This document shows positions 41,188 through 49,106 of a stretch of DNA of 64,000 bases, piece after piece. Source of the stretch: Parcubacteria group bacterium (lineage in GTDB: Bacteria; Patescibacteriota; Minisyncoccia; UBA6257); assembly GCA_012798235.1 (NCBI GenBank), contig JAAZNP010000004.1:1-64000 (forward strand). Direction: 5' to 3'. Position numbers and translations under genes: made by a program. Numbering within the stretch: the stretch's first letter is position 1; each line of letters starts with the position of its first letter. Under the pieces are notes generated by a model. It ran no database searches and was not told where the DNA came from. It was given only the letters and a program-made list of their open reading frames with translations.

Positions 41188-43299
41188 ATGAATAAAAACT
41201 CACTTTTGCTTTTCCCTGCTTTAATGGTGGGTAGTGTCCTTTTACTTGTTACTGCTTTCTCTTTTTTAACAGCAAACCCTTCAACATTAACAGCTTCGAT
41301 AAATCCACCACCTTCTCCATCTTGTCCTTTTGAAGAAGGATTTACTCCAGCTAATGTTTCTTTAACTTCGCCCTTAAATTTAAGACAAGAAGCCCTTTTA
41401 TTAAAGGCTTTTTTAGTTAGAGTAGAAAATTGTCCTGATAGTTATTCTTTAAATACTTGTTTAGGTCTTTTCCAGGAATATTGCGTGGAGCAAGGTAAAT
41501 GTTCTAACCATTATTCTTTTGAGAAACCCGCTGTTATTACTTCTGAGATTAAAACATTACTATGCTCCGAATGGACTAAACGCTACATTCTGCTTTACCA
41601 AAGTTCTAATTGGTCCTATTTACAAAATCTATTCGCCTCTAAAAATACCACAGTTTCTGATTGGTTAAAAACTAATTACTCTCAATATGTAAGTTGGAAA
41701 CAAAGCGTTACTTCTGGAGGTACAACTAGCACTGGAACTGGCACTGGAACTGGCACTGGAACTGGCACTGGAGGTGGTACTGGCACTGGAGGTGGTACTA
41801 GCACTGGAACTGGAGGCGGAGGTACCAGTGGAGGTAGCTCTGGTGGTACTATAACTACCTTTACTCCAGAGTCTTGTGCTGCTTATGGTCAAGCTATGGG
41901 AGTAGGAAATAGTTATTCTTGTCAGTTTGCAGAAAATTGTGGCAGCACTGAAGTTGCTGGCCCTTGCCCTATTGGAGGAAAGATGTATTTTTGTTGTCTT
42001 ACCCACCCTACTAAATGTTCGGATTTTGCCAAACAAGGTTATGCTTGTATTGCGCCTTATTCAGGAATTCGCGAAAATTGTCAACCTGGTACTCAATTAC
42101 CAGGGGCGATGTGCAATGCAGAATATCAAGTGGTTTGCTGTAAACCTAAAACAGCAACTAAATGTGTGGCAGTTACTACTCTTAGTGGATACTGTGGAGG
42201 ACAACCAAGATATAATAGGGATTGGAAATGTGAGCCAGCGGCACCAGGAGAAAATGATGATGGCTGTGATGTAGATCTTATTAACCCTTGTCGAGTGAAA
42301 TATGGTACTTATTCGGGAATTTGCGATCTCAATTATTGTGTACCTTCTTCTGAATGTAAGGGTTTAATTAATAATTTATATGGTTGTCCTGATAGTACGA
42401 ATGTCTGCTGTAATTATAAAACAGAAGAAATACCAGTAAATCAACTTAATATGTGCGATCATACTTGTGTTAAACCTTATCCCAATTCTCAATATCCAAA
42501 TGATATTTGTGGTCCCAACTATTATCAAGTACTTGATAAGAAATGTAGTATAAGTGGTTATATTTGTTGCGCTCCTAAAAGTACAAATGCTGCTTGCGGT
42601 AATGGAATTTTAGAATCAGGCGAAGGATGTGATGATGGTAATACTATTAGTGGCGATGGATGCTCTGGTACTTGCCAAATTGAAAATGTTACTCCTGTTT
42701 GTGGCAATGGAATTTTAGAGCAAGGCGAAGAATGTGATGATAATAATACTATTAGTGGTGATGGTTGTTCCTCTTCTTGCAAAAAAGAAAATAAGAGTTC
42801 TGCTATTTGCGGAAATGGAAAAGTAGAAGCAGGTGAAGATTGCGACGGTTCAGTTAATAAAACTTGTGCCGATTACGGATTCAATAGCGGTACGGTTAAG
42901 TGCACTAGTTGTAAATACGATATTTCAAATTGTCACAATACGCAGACTACCTGTTGGTATTTAGCATGTGCAAATGGTATCTGCGTAAGCAAAGAAACTA
43001 CGGATTGCCCCCATGCTGATGAAGGTGGTTGTACCGGATTAGGTAGTTTATGTGGCCAAGATTATTGTATTCAGCATGCTTCTCAAGGTTATGGTTGTAG
43101 TAATAATTGCCAACCAGATAGTGAAATCAATGCTATTGGGTGCGAACCACCGCTAAAGTGTTGTAAACCTGTGGCTTCATGTACCCCTAATTGCGACGAT
43201 AAAGAATGCGGCGATGATGGTTGTGGTGGTTCTTGTGGTAGTTGTCCCCGCAGTACTCCTAATTGTATAAACGGAAGATGCTCAGCGGCTTTTCAATAA
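41188..43299 (+). CDS. Large secreted Cys-rich surface protein with DUF4215 repeats
   Basis: A 703 aa protein. A signal peptide or anchor (residues 7-30) precedes a helical N-terminal domain (40-165) and a Thr/Gly-rich linker (about 173-225). The rest is a Cys-rich stalk with repeated GYACI/CCxP modules. Three CGNGILExGExCDDxN-type repeats (about 470-560) match the DUF4215/Myxococcus Cys-rich repeat family. About 70 cysteines suggest many disulfides, so an oxidising surface environment. A likely adhesin or cell-cell contact protein. Confidence 0.8.
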   Translation: MNKNSLLLFPALMVGSVLLLVTAFSFLTANPSTLTASINPPPSPSCPFEEGFTPANVSLTSPLNLRQEALLLKAFLVRVENCPDSYSLNTCLGLFQEYCVEQGKCSNHYSFEKPAVITSEIKTLLCSEWTKRYILLYQSSNWSYLQNLFASKNTTVSDWLKTNYSQYVSWKQSVTSGGTTSTGTGTGTGTGTGTGGGTGTGGGTSTGTGGGGTSGGSSGGTITTFTPESCAAYGQAMGVGNSYSCQFAENCGSTEVAGPCPIGGKMYFCCLTHPTKCSDFAKQGYACIAPYSGIRENCQPGTQLPGAMCNAEYQVVCCKPKTATKCVAVTTLSGYCGGQPRYNRDWKCEPAAPGENDDGCDVDLINPCRVKYGTYSGICDLNYCVPSSECKGLINNLYGCPDSTNVCCNYKTEEIPVNQLNMCDHTCVKPYPNSQYPNDICGPNYYQVLDKKCSISGYICCAPKSTNAACGNGILESGEGCDDGNTISGDGCSGTCQIENVTPVCGNGILEQGEECDDNNTISGDGCSSSCKKENKSSAICGNGKVEAGEDCDGSVNKTCADYGFNSGTVKCTSCKYDISNCHNTQTTCWYLACANGICVSKETTDCPHADEGGCTGLGSLCGQDYCIQHASQGYGCSNNCQPDSEINAIGCEPPLKCCKPVASCTPNCDDKECGDDGCGGSCGSCPRSTPNCINGRCSAAFQ
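41727..41855. repeat. 12 bp tandem repeats encoding the Thr/Gly linker
   Basis: Tandem ACTGGAACTGGC-type units encode (TG)n and GGGT repeats inside the 703 aa protein. It is slippage-prone in multiples of 6 or 12 bp and would change linker length without frameshift. Confidence 0.85.
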
Positions 43300-43320
43300 A
43301 ATTTTAATTAAATAAATACT

Positions 43321-43719
43321 ATGAAAAAAATTATTATTTTTCTCATTCTCTTCGTAATTTTAATAATTGGAGGAAGTGCTATTTATTGGTACATTAATAA
43401 TCAAGCTAAATCAACTAAAATAAGCGGAACTTGTGGCGTAGATAAGCCAATAACATATTGCAGTGGCGAGAAAGTTTGTTATGGTTATTGTAATGATTGT
43501 GAATGCCGCGGTATTCAATGTATTAATGATAGTAATTGTCAGAAATTATATAAAGAAACATTCTCAGAAGGGATAAGGAATAGTCTTAAAGAATGCGGTA
43601 ATAAAGAAGTAGTAACCTATTGTAGTAATAACAAACTCTGCAGTGCAGTTTGTAATATTTGCGGTTGTCAATCAGTGACTTGTTATTCTGATTCTAATTG
43701 TGCTAGTAAACCTTTCTAA
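43321..43719 (+). CDS. Small membrane-anchored Cys-rich protein
   Basis: A 132 aa protein with one N-terminal membrane helix (about 3-24) and two homologous Cys-rich halves (about 37-80 and 92-130). Each half has the pattern TYCS..K.C...CN.C.C....C..DSNC. The internal duplication and 21 bp spacing from the large Cys-rich gene suggest a shared operon and surface structure. No known family. Confidence 0.7.
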   Translation: MKKIIIFLILFVILIIGGSAIYWYINNQAKSTKISGTCGVDKPITYCSGEKVCYGYCNDCECRGIQCINDSNCQKLYKETFSEGIRNSLKECGNKEVVTYCSNNKLCSAVCNICGCQSVTCYSDSNCASKPF

Positions 43720-43747
43720 ATTAATATTTTTGAATACAATATTTTAT

Positions 43748-43777
43748 TTTAAAACCGCTCTCATGGGCGGTTTTAAA
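43748..43777. terminator. Terminator after the Cys-rich genes
   Basis: TTTAAAACCGC (43748-43758) pairs with GCGGTTTTAAA (43767-43777). Confidence 0.8.
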
Positions 43778-43885
43778 GTTGCGTTTTAGTGATTTTTGGT
43801 ATAAAATATTTAAGCTTTATATACAAAAGTATTTTGTAATTTTTATAATTTTATATTATAAGTTTTTGTTCCTAAGTTGTATTAA

Positions 43886-43967
43886 GGAGGGGTGGCAGAA
43901 TGGCAATGCGCCAGTCTTGAAAACTGGTGCCCGTAAGGGCTTGCAGGTTCGAATCCTGTCCCCTCCG
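43886..43967 (+). tRNA. tRNA-Ser(TGA)
   Basis: A class II tRNA. The acceptor is GGAGGGG/CCCCTCC, the anticodon stem CCAGT/ACTGG with loop CTTGAAA (anticodon TGA), and the long variable arm is TGCCCGTAAGGGCTT. The discriminator is G, the serine identity base. Confidence 0.95.
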
Positions 43968-43973
43968 CCTGTA

Positions 43974-43997
43974 TTAGAATTTAGAATCTGGAATTAT
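43974..43997. repeat. Degenerate heptanucleotide repeat before infB
   Basis: 7 bp units TTAGAAT TTAGAAT CTGGAAT TATGGAA run into the infB start codon. They resemble the units inside cca. Confidence 0.55.
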
Positions 43998-45480
43998 GGA
44001 ACAGGATATTCAACAAAAGAAAAATAATTTGATTTCTCGACCACCCATTGTGGTGGTTTTAGGTCATGTGGATCATGGAAAAACCAGCCTTTTGGATTAT
44101 ATTAGAAAAACCAAAGTGGCTGAAAAAGAAACTGGAGGAATCACTCAGCATATTGGCGCTTATGAAATAGAAGTCAAGGGTAAAAGAATCACTTTTCTTG
44201 ATACACCTGGCCATGAGGCTTTTAGTAAGATTCGTTCTCGGGGAGCCAAAGTAGCTGATATTGCCTTATTAATTATTGCGGCTGATGAAGGTATCAAGCC
44301 TCAAACCAAAGAATCATTAGAATGTATTAAACAAGCCCAGATTCCTTTTATTGTTGTTTTAACAAAGATAGATAAAGAAGGAGCTAATCCTGATAAAGTA
44401 AAGAAAGATCTTACTGAATTAGGAGTGTATTTAGAAGGATGGGGTGGCGATATTTCTGTGGTTCAGGTTTCAGCAAGAACCGGCGAAGGAATTGACGATC
44501 TTTTAGATTTAATTTTATTAACTAGCGAAATAGAGGAATTAACTGGCAACCCTCAATTACCTGCCTCAGGAACGGTAATTGAATCGCATTTAGATAATCG
44601 CCGCGGCATCACTGCTACTTTAATTATTACTAACGGTACTTTAAAACTTCAAGATAAAATTATAGCTGGCCAAGCAAAAGGCAAGGTAAAAATTTTAGAA
44701 GATTTTCAAGGCCAACCCATAGAGCAAGCTACTTTTTCTTCTCCGGTAAGAGTTATTGGTTTTGAAGAGATGCCACCAATTGGAGAAAAATTTATGGTTT
44801 ATAGTGACGAAACAGAAATTGATAGCACAGAAAAGATTCAAACAATAATCAAAAAAGAATTAGGTGATTTAAATTCTTTAATTACTATTCCTACTATTAT
44901 AAAAACCGATACTTTAAGTTCTTCAGAAGCCCTCGAGCCAATTCTTGATCAATTAGGCCAAGAACAATCCTGGAAATTTAGAATTTTAATTAATGATGTT
45001 GGTGATTTGTCAGAAAGTGATTTAAAAATTGTTCCCAAAGAACCTACTTTAATTATTACTTTTCGTGTGAAGCAAAAAGCAGAAATAGCTAACATCTTTC
45101 TCAGCAATCCCTATTTGAATTTAGTTAGTGGTGATATTATCTACGAACTCAAAGATAAAATCATTGCAACGGTGAAAGATCAATTTATTAATAAGCCAAC
45201 CGAAGAAATTATTGGAAGATTAGAAGTTTTAGCAATTTTCAATCCAATAAAAGGTAAACAATTAATCGGTGGTAGAGTGATTGAAGGGAGAGTGCAAAAT
45301 AAGGTTCGATTGCGTATTTTTAGAAAAGACCAATTAATTGGAGAGGGGAAGATTATTAATCTTCAGAAAAATCGTAGGGATGTTGATAGCGTGGAATTAA
45401 ATGAAGAATGCGGCCTGCTGATTGATAGTAACATTAAAATTTCTCAGGGTGATTATCTTGAGTTTTTTCAAAAAATCTAA
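43996..45480 (+). CDS. infB: Translation initiation factor IF-2, short form
   Basis: A 494 aa GTPase that places initiator tRNA on the 30S subunit and promotes subunit joining. The G1 motif GHVDHGKT is at 23-30, G3 is DTPGHEAF and G4 is TKID. Domains II, III and IV (fMet-tRNA binding) follow. The long, variable N-terminal region of E. coli IF-2 is missing, leaving the conserved core, as in many reduced genomes. It lies between tRNA-Ser and tRNA-Cys. Confidence 0.95.
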   Translation: MEQDIQQKKNNLISRPPIVVVLGHVDHGKTSLLDYIRKTKVAEKETGGITQHIGAYEIEVKGKRITFLDTPGHEAFSKIRSRGAKVADIALLIIAADEGIKPQTKESLECIKQAQIPFIVVLTKIDKEGANPDKVKKDLTELGVYLEGWGGDISVVQVSARTGEGIDDLLDLILLTSEIEELTGNPQLPASGTVIESHLDNRRGITATLIITNGTLKLQDKIIAGQAKGKVKILEDFQGQPIEQATFSSPVRVIGFEEMPPIGEKFMVYSDETEIDSTEKIQTIIKKELGDLNSLITIPTIIKTDTLSSSEALEPILDQLGQEQSWKFRILINDVGDLSESDLKIVPKEPTLIITFRVKQKAEIANIFLSNPYLNLVSGDIIYELKDKIIATVKDQFINKPTEEIIGRLEVLAIFNPIKGKQLIGGRVIEGRVQNKVRLRIFRKDQLIGEGKIINLQKNRRDVDSVELNEECGLLIDSNIKISQGDYLEFFQKI

Positions 45481-45501
45481 TACAATTAATTCAATAATTT
45501 A

Positions 45502-45574
45502 GGCTCGGTGGCGAAGTAGCTAACGCTGCGGTCTGCAAAACCGTTATTCGTGGGTGCAAATCCCACCCGGGCCT
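45502..45574 (+). tRNA. tRNA-Cys(GCA)
   Basis: The acceptor is GGCTCGG/CCGGGCC, the anticodon stem GCGGT/ACCGT with loop CTGCAAA (anticodon GCA), and the T-arm GTGGG/CCCAC. Discriminator U (T at 45574) is the cysteine identity base. Confidence 0.94.
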
Positions 45575-45619
45575 CTTGAAAAATTCGAAAATTTTAGTAA
45601 GATATTTCTGTTATTGTTT

Positions 45620-45706
45620 GCCCAGGTGGCGGAATCGGTATACGCAAAGGACTTAAAATCCTTGGCTCTTCGGGGCTTGTGGGTTCGAGTCCCACCCTGG
45701 GCACCA
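45620..45706 (+). tRNA. tRNA-Leu(TAA), CCA encoded
   Basis: A class II tRNA. The acceptor is GCCCAGG/CCTGGGC, the anticodon stem AAGGA/TCCTT with loop CTTAAAA (anticodon TAA), and the variable arm is TGGCTCTTCGGGGCTTG. Discriminator A at 45703 is followed by CCA (45704-45706), one of only two encoded CCA ends in the window. Confidence 0.95.
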
Positions 45707-45733
45707 AAATTATTAATAAAATTTGATAAAATT

Positions 45734-47017
45734 ATGAAACCCATAGTTAATTTTATAAAACAACATAAAACTTCTTTATTAATAAGCGTTTGTGTTTCTT
45801 TGCTAACCATTTTGTTTTGTGTATTAATAGCAGGAGGCATTTTCTTGTTTAATAAAAATTTAATTGTTAAAGTTGCTGACTTTGTAATTAATAATTCTTC
45901 CATTAAGTTTAATGCTTCTTCTCAAAAACCATCTTATGAAATTTTGCCTGAAGAAGCGCGAATTGTTAATATCGTAGAAAAAACAAACCCGGCAGTCGTG
46001 TCCATTATTATTAGTAAAAATGTCCCTATTATTGAAAAATATTATCAGCAATTTAATCCTTTTGGAGATGATTTTTGGAGTCAATTTTTTGGAAATGAAT
46101 TTAATTTTGAAATTCCGCAATATCGTCAAAAAGGCACAGAGAAAAAAGAAATTGGTGGCGGTTCTGGTTTTTTGATTTCTGCTGATGGTTTGATTATTAC
46201 CAATAAGCATGTAGTTAACGACAAGGATGCTGAATATACAGTTTTAACTAATGATGGTAAAAAATATGATGCTCAGATAATTGCTAAAGATTCCTTTCTC
46301 GATATCGCTATTTTAAAAATAAAGGGCAATAATTTTACTTATTTAGATTTGGGCGACTCTGATGAACTAAAATTAGGGCAAACAGTAATTGCGATTGGCA
46401 ATGCCTTAGGTGAATTTAGAAATTCCGTGTCTGTAGGAGTTATTTCTGGTCTTTCTCGGACGATTACTGCTAGCGATTCTCAAGGTAAAGTGGAATCTCT
46501 AGAAAAAGTTATTCAAACTGATGCTGCTATTAATCCGGGTAATTCGGGCGGACCATTATTAGATTTAAATGGGGATGTTGTTGGGGTGAATGTTGCTATG
46601 GAAACAGCAGCAGAGAATATTGCTTTTGCTTTACCTATCAATATGGTTAAACCAATTATTGAATCCGTAAAAACTTATGGCGAAATTATTAGGCCTTATT
46701 TAGGGATTCGTTATTTAGCTATTGATGAAAATGTTAAGACAAAAAATAATTTATCAGTGAATTATGGCGTTTTAGTAGTAAGGGGCAACTCTCCTGATGA
46801 ATTGGCAGTTATTCCTGGCTCTCCTGCTGATAAAGCTGGAATTCAAGAAAATGATATTATTTTAGAGATTGATGGCATTAAATTAACGACTGATAAATCA
46901 TTAGCCAGTATTATTAATCAAAAAAAGGTAGGGGAGATAGTTAAATTAAAAATTCTGCATAAGGGGCAAGAAAAAACAATAGAAGTAAAGCTAGAAAAAG
47001 CCCCGTCAAATCTATAA
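45734..47017 (+). CDS. HtrA/DegP-like S1C serine protease, membrane-anchored
   Basis: A 427 aa protease. I start at 45734 (MKPIVNFIKQHKTSL) because the longer frame runs through tRNA-Leu. One membrane helix (about 14-37) is followed by a trypsin-like domain with His in ITNKHVV, Asp in SFLDIAILK and Ser in NPGNSGGPL. One PDZ domain (about 310-420) contains IPGSPADKAGIQENDII. It acts outside the membrane in protein quality control. The next gene on the plus strand is beyond a terminator. Confidence 0.93.
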   Translation: MKPIVNFIKQHKTSLLISVCVSLLTILFCVLIAGGIFLFNKNLIVKVADFVINNSSIKFNASSQKPSYEILPEEARIVNIVEKTNPAVVSIIISKNVPIIEKYYQQFNPFGDDFWSQFFGNEFNFEIPQYRQKGTEKKEIGGGSGFLISADGLIITNKHVVNDKDAEYTVLTNDGKKYDAQIIAKDSFLDIAILKIKGNNFTYLDLGDSDELKLGQTVIAIGNALGEFRNSVSVGVISGLSRTITASDSQGKVESLEKVIQTDAAINPGNSGGPLLDLNGDVVGVNVAMETAAENIAFALPINMVKPIIESVKTYGEIIRPYLGIRYLAIDENVKTKNNLSVNYGVLVVRGNSPDELAVIPGSPADKAGIQENDIILEIDGIKLTTDKSLASIINQKKVGEIVKLKILHKGQEKTIEVKLEKAPSNL

Positions 47018-47032
47018 TGATCTAATATAATA

Positions 47033-47058
47033 AAAAATCCCGCTTTAGCGGGATTTTT
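47033..47058. terminator. Bidirectional terminator between htrA and the 3D-domain gene
   Basis: AAAAATCCCGC (47033-47043) pairs with GCGGGATTTTT (47048-47058) around TTTA. Confidence 0.92.
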
Positions 47059-47070
47059 AATTTGTTTAAT

Positions 47071-47607
47071 TTATTCTAAAATTTCCATTACTGTTTCTAT
47101 TACTCCAAAACTTTGAGCTAATTCTCTCGTAGGCATCCAAATATCAACGTGGTCTGAGGAGAATCTTTGATGCATTCTGTCTTCAACAATAAAAATTTTA
47201 TCACCATATAGTTCTGGAAATCTAATTCTGGTGCCAAAAGCCAAAAAATTAGAAGCAACAATGCCGTCTTTGACTGTTTTTCCAGAAGCAGTAATAAAAG
47301 GCGTATCATCTGTTTGGTCAGGAGTCGAAGAATAGGCAGTAACAGTAACTTTTTTGGTCCAAACATTAGTTACTGGTGGATTATGCCCTACCAGAAAATC
47401 CTGGCTTAAAGAATAAGGAGAATTTTCTTCGGGATTAAAGGCAATATTGCTATTGCCATTAATTGTAGCGAGAGAACCTTCTACCAAGATACGAGAGAAC
47501 TGGCTAAAAAAGGCACCTCCTATAATAATGGCTAAAAGGCTAATTTTGATGACGTAATTAAGCCAAAAAATTGACAATGATGGTTTAATTCTTAGTATTT
47601 TATTCAT
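47071..47607 (-). CDS. 3D-domain protein, membrane-anchored (wall-active type)
   Basis: A 178 aa protein with one membrane helix (about 17-38), a short linker, and a 3D domain (about 90-175; VTVTAYSSTPDQTDDTP, ASGKTVKDGIVASN, FIVEDRM, DHVDIWM). The three Asp residues of the 3D motif, the double-psi beta-barrel seen in MltA, YocH and resuscitation-promoting factors, are present. It probably cleaves or binds peptidoglycan. Its promoter abuts the large hairpin element, and a T-tailed hairpin lies in its leader. Confidence 0.85.
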   Translation of the reverse strand: MNKILRIKPSLSIFWLNYVIKISLLAIIIGGAFFSQFSRILVEGSLATINGNSNIAFNPEENSPYSLSQDFLVGHNPPVTNVWTKKVTVTAYSSTPDQTDDTPFITASGKTVKDGIVASNFLAFGTRIRFPELYGDKIFIVEDRMHQRFSSDHVDIWMPTRELAQSFGVIETVMEILE

Positions 47608-47637
47608 AATTTAAGATATTTGATCAGGCTAACAAAA

Positions 47638-47656
47638 AACTCCCTATTTGGGAGTT
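47638..47656 (-). promoter_or_regulatory. Leader hairpin with T-run (possible attenuator)
   Basis: On the minus strand AACTCCC and GGGAGTT pair around a 5 nt loop and are followed by a run of six Ts. It starts only about 3 nt after the predicted start site of the 3D-domain gene, so it could be a leader attenuator. If the promoter is wrong, it is a plain terminator. Confidence 0.55.
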
Positions 47657-47665
47657 GTACTGCCT

Positions 47666-47693
47666 ATTTTAGCATATTCATATTTTTTGTCAA
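47666..47693 (-). promoter_or_regulatory. Promoter of the 3D-domain gene
   Basis: On the minus strand TTGACA (47688-47693), 16 bp, TAAAAT (47666-47671) preceded by TGC. The -35 box directly touches the 233 bp hairpin element and contains its flanking TCAA (TTGA on this strand). Confidence 0.7.
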
Positions 47694-47926
47694 CCCCCAC
47701 ACCAAACAAGTTTAAAAATTATGACCTCAGGAAAGCATTACTTAGAATATTAAAGAATTAACTTATTTCTAGTAAGATTGAGCTTTTAAGGTTAAAATTC
47801 ATAATTTTTCAAACAAGACGCCCAGAATTATCAAAAGGAATATTCTCTTCTCATTAAAGCTTTTGCTTTATTAATTAATAAATCTTTTAGTTCCAGGGCG
47901 TCTTGAAACTTGTTCTGGCGTGGGGG
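47694..47926. repeat. Large hairpin element with three-way-junction fold
   Basis: This fills most of the gene-free stretch 47608-48010. Outer arms CCCCCACACC... (47694-47713) and ...GCGTGGGGG (47906-47926) pair with one bulge and one wobble. Inside are two independent perfect stems: AAAAATTATGA/TCATAATTTTT (47714-47724, 47799-47809) and CAAGACGCCC/GGGCGTCTTG (47814-47823, 47896-47905). TCAA flanks both sides (47690-47693, 47927-47930). No ORF. Different sequence from the 16286 family but similar C5/G5 ends and the same flank. The rest to 48010 shows only AT-rich DNA. Confidence 0.8.
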
Positions 47927-48010
47927 TCAAGGGAAAAATGGTTTTTAAGAAAGATAACGATTTTCTTAGTTGCAAATTTAGCTTTTTTTAGTTAAACTGT
48001 TTTAATCTCA

Positions 48011-48099
48011 GGAGGGTTGGCTGAGCGGTCCAAAGCAACGGTTTGCTAAACCGTGACCGCCTAAAAAGCGGTCCGTGGGTTCGAATCCCACACCCTCCG
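48011..48099 (+). tRNA. tRNA-Ser(GCT)
   Basis: A class II tRNA. The acceptor is GGAGGGT/ACCCTCC, the anticodon stem ACGGT/ACCGT with loop TTGCTAA (anticodon GCT), and the variable arm GACCGCCTAAAAAGCGGTC. Discriminator G. Confidence 0.95.
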
Positions 48100-48101
48100 C
48101 T

Positions 48102-48192
48102 ATCCTTCGCTGTTCCACAGCTACGGAATAGCAAGCTAGCCTTCGCTAGAGTTTTATTAAGTAAGGTATTCCGAAGCCGTAAGACGAAGGAT
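48102..48192. repeat. Nested palindromic hairpin after tRNA-Ser
   Basis: Three nested inverted repeats: ATCCTTCG/CGAAGGAT (48102-48109, 48185-48192), CGGAATA/TATTCCG (48124-48130, 48167-48173) and CTAGC/GCTAG (48136-48140, 48145-48149). They could be a dispersed palindromic (REP-like) repeat. No coding potential. Confidence 0.6.
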
Positions 48193-48205
48193 GTCCTCCG
48201 CAATG

Positions 48206-48241
48206 ACCTCAGTTTAGGTGATTAAACAGACTGAGGTTTTC
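48206..48241 (+). terminator. Terminator upstream of rpsO
   Basis: ACCTCAGT (48206-48213) pairs with ACTGAGGT (48230-48237), followed by TTTTCT. It ends the tRNA-Ser transcript 50 bp before rpsO. Confidence 0.75.
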
Positions 48242-48287
48242 TATTGCGTCAAAGAATTAATTATGATAAAATAAAGAAGATAAAATT

Positions 48288-48548
48288 ATGCTTAAATCAT
48301 CGACCAAAGAAAAAATAATTAAAAAATTTGCGACCAAGAAATCGGACACTGGCTCGCCAGAAGTTCAGATCGCTTTATTAACTAAAGAAATTGAAGAATT
48401 GGTAAAGCATTTAAAAAAACACCCTAAAGATTTTCATTCTCGTCGCGGTTTATTAGGTATGGTTTCTAAAAGAAGAAGGATATTGGCTTATCTAAAAGAA
48501 AAATCAATTCGCCGTTATAATAAAATTCAAAAAACTCTCAAATTGTAA
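48288..48548 (+). CDS. rpsO: 30S ribosomal protein S15
   Basis: An 86 aa primary 16S rRNA-binding protein. It contains the conserved [16 protein letters not shown] and [25 protein letters not shown] signatures, and full length is present. As in many bacteria it is linked to pnp, but here a NYN-domain gene lies between them with 3 bp gaps on either side. Confidence 0.97.
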   Translation: MLKSSTKEKIIKKFATKKSDTGSPEVQIALLTKEIEELVKHLKKHPKDFHSRRGLLGMVSKRRRILAYLKEKSIRRYNKIQKTLKL

Positions 48549-48551
48549 TTT

Positions 48552-49103
48552 ATGGTAATAAGACATAAAAACCAACGCGTAATTGTTTTAATCGATGTTC
48601 AAAATCTATATCATTCGGCTAAAAATCTTTACGGCGCCCGGGTTAATTTCAAAAATTTACTTTTAGAAGCAGTTAGCGGAAGAAATTTAATTAGAGCAAT
48701 TGGCTATGTGGCCAAAGCTGATGAGCCTGGTGAGGCTTCTTTTTTTGACGCTTTGGAAAAAGCTGGTATTGAGACGAGGATTAAGGATTTGCAGGTTTAT
48801 CCTGATGGTACCAAAAAAGGAGATTGGGATGTTGGTTTAGCTATTGATGCCATAAGATTAAGTTCTAAAGTAGATGTGGTTGTTTTAATTAGTGGTGATG
48901 GCGATTTTATTCCTTTAGTTGAATATTTAAGAGCTCAAGGCAATCAAGTAGAAATTATTGGCTTCGGAAGAACTACTTCCACCTTTTTAAAAGAAATAGC
49001 TGATGACTTTATTGATTTAGATTCGAAGCCAGATTATTTTTTGTTAAAAGGTGGCAACCGTAATTTAGTAAGTAAATTGCCCAAAATTATTAAAATAAAG
49101 TAA
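48552..49103 (+). CDS. NYN domain (LabA/DUF88-like) putative RNase
   Basis: A 183 aa PIN-like NYN-domain protein. It has LIDVQNLYHSAK (first Asp), the WDVGLAIDAI motif with Asp and VVLISGDGDFIPLVEYLRAQG (catalytic Asp pair), giving a complete acidic metal site. LabA/DUF88 proteins are thought to be RNases or RNA-processing factors. Its place between rpsO and pnp, with only 3 bp on each side, suggests coordinated RNA turnover with PNPase. Confidence 0.88.
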   Translation: MVIRHKNQRVIVLIDVQNLYHSAKNLYGARVNFKNLLLEAVSGRNLIRAIGYVAKADEPGEASFFDALEKAGIETRIKDLQVYPDGTKKGDWDVGLAIDAIRLSSKVDVVVLISGDGDFIPLVEYLRAQGNQVEIIGFGRTTSTFLKEIADDFIDLDSKPDYFLLKGGNRNLVSKLPKIIKIK

Positions 49104-49106
49104 GTT

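Noticed and set aside
41665..42036. 123-codon Ser/Ala-rich ORF antisense to the Thr/Gly linker
   Set aside because: An effect of the GT-rich tandem repeat on the coding strand.
45544..45903. 119-codon minus-strand ORF over tRNA-Leu
   Set aside because: It overlaps tRNA-Cys, tRNA-Leu and the htrA start. The GGTRTHKPRRA-like peptide is a known artefact of translating tRNA genes.
48011..48241. Plus/minus ORFs over tRNA-Ser and the nested palindrome
   Set aside because: Translated tRNA and palindrome; no homology-like motifs.
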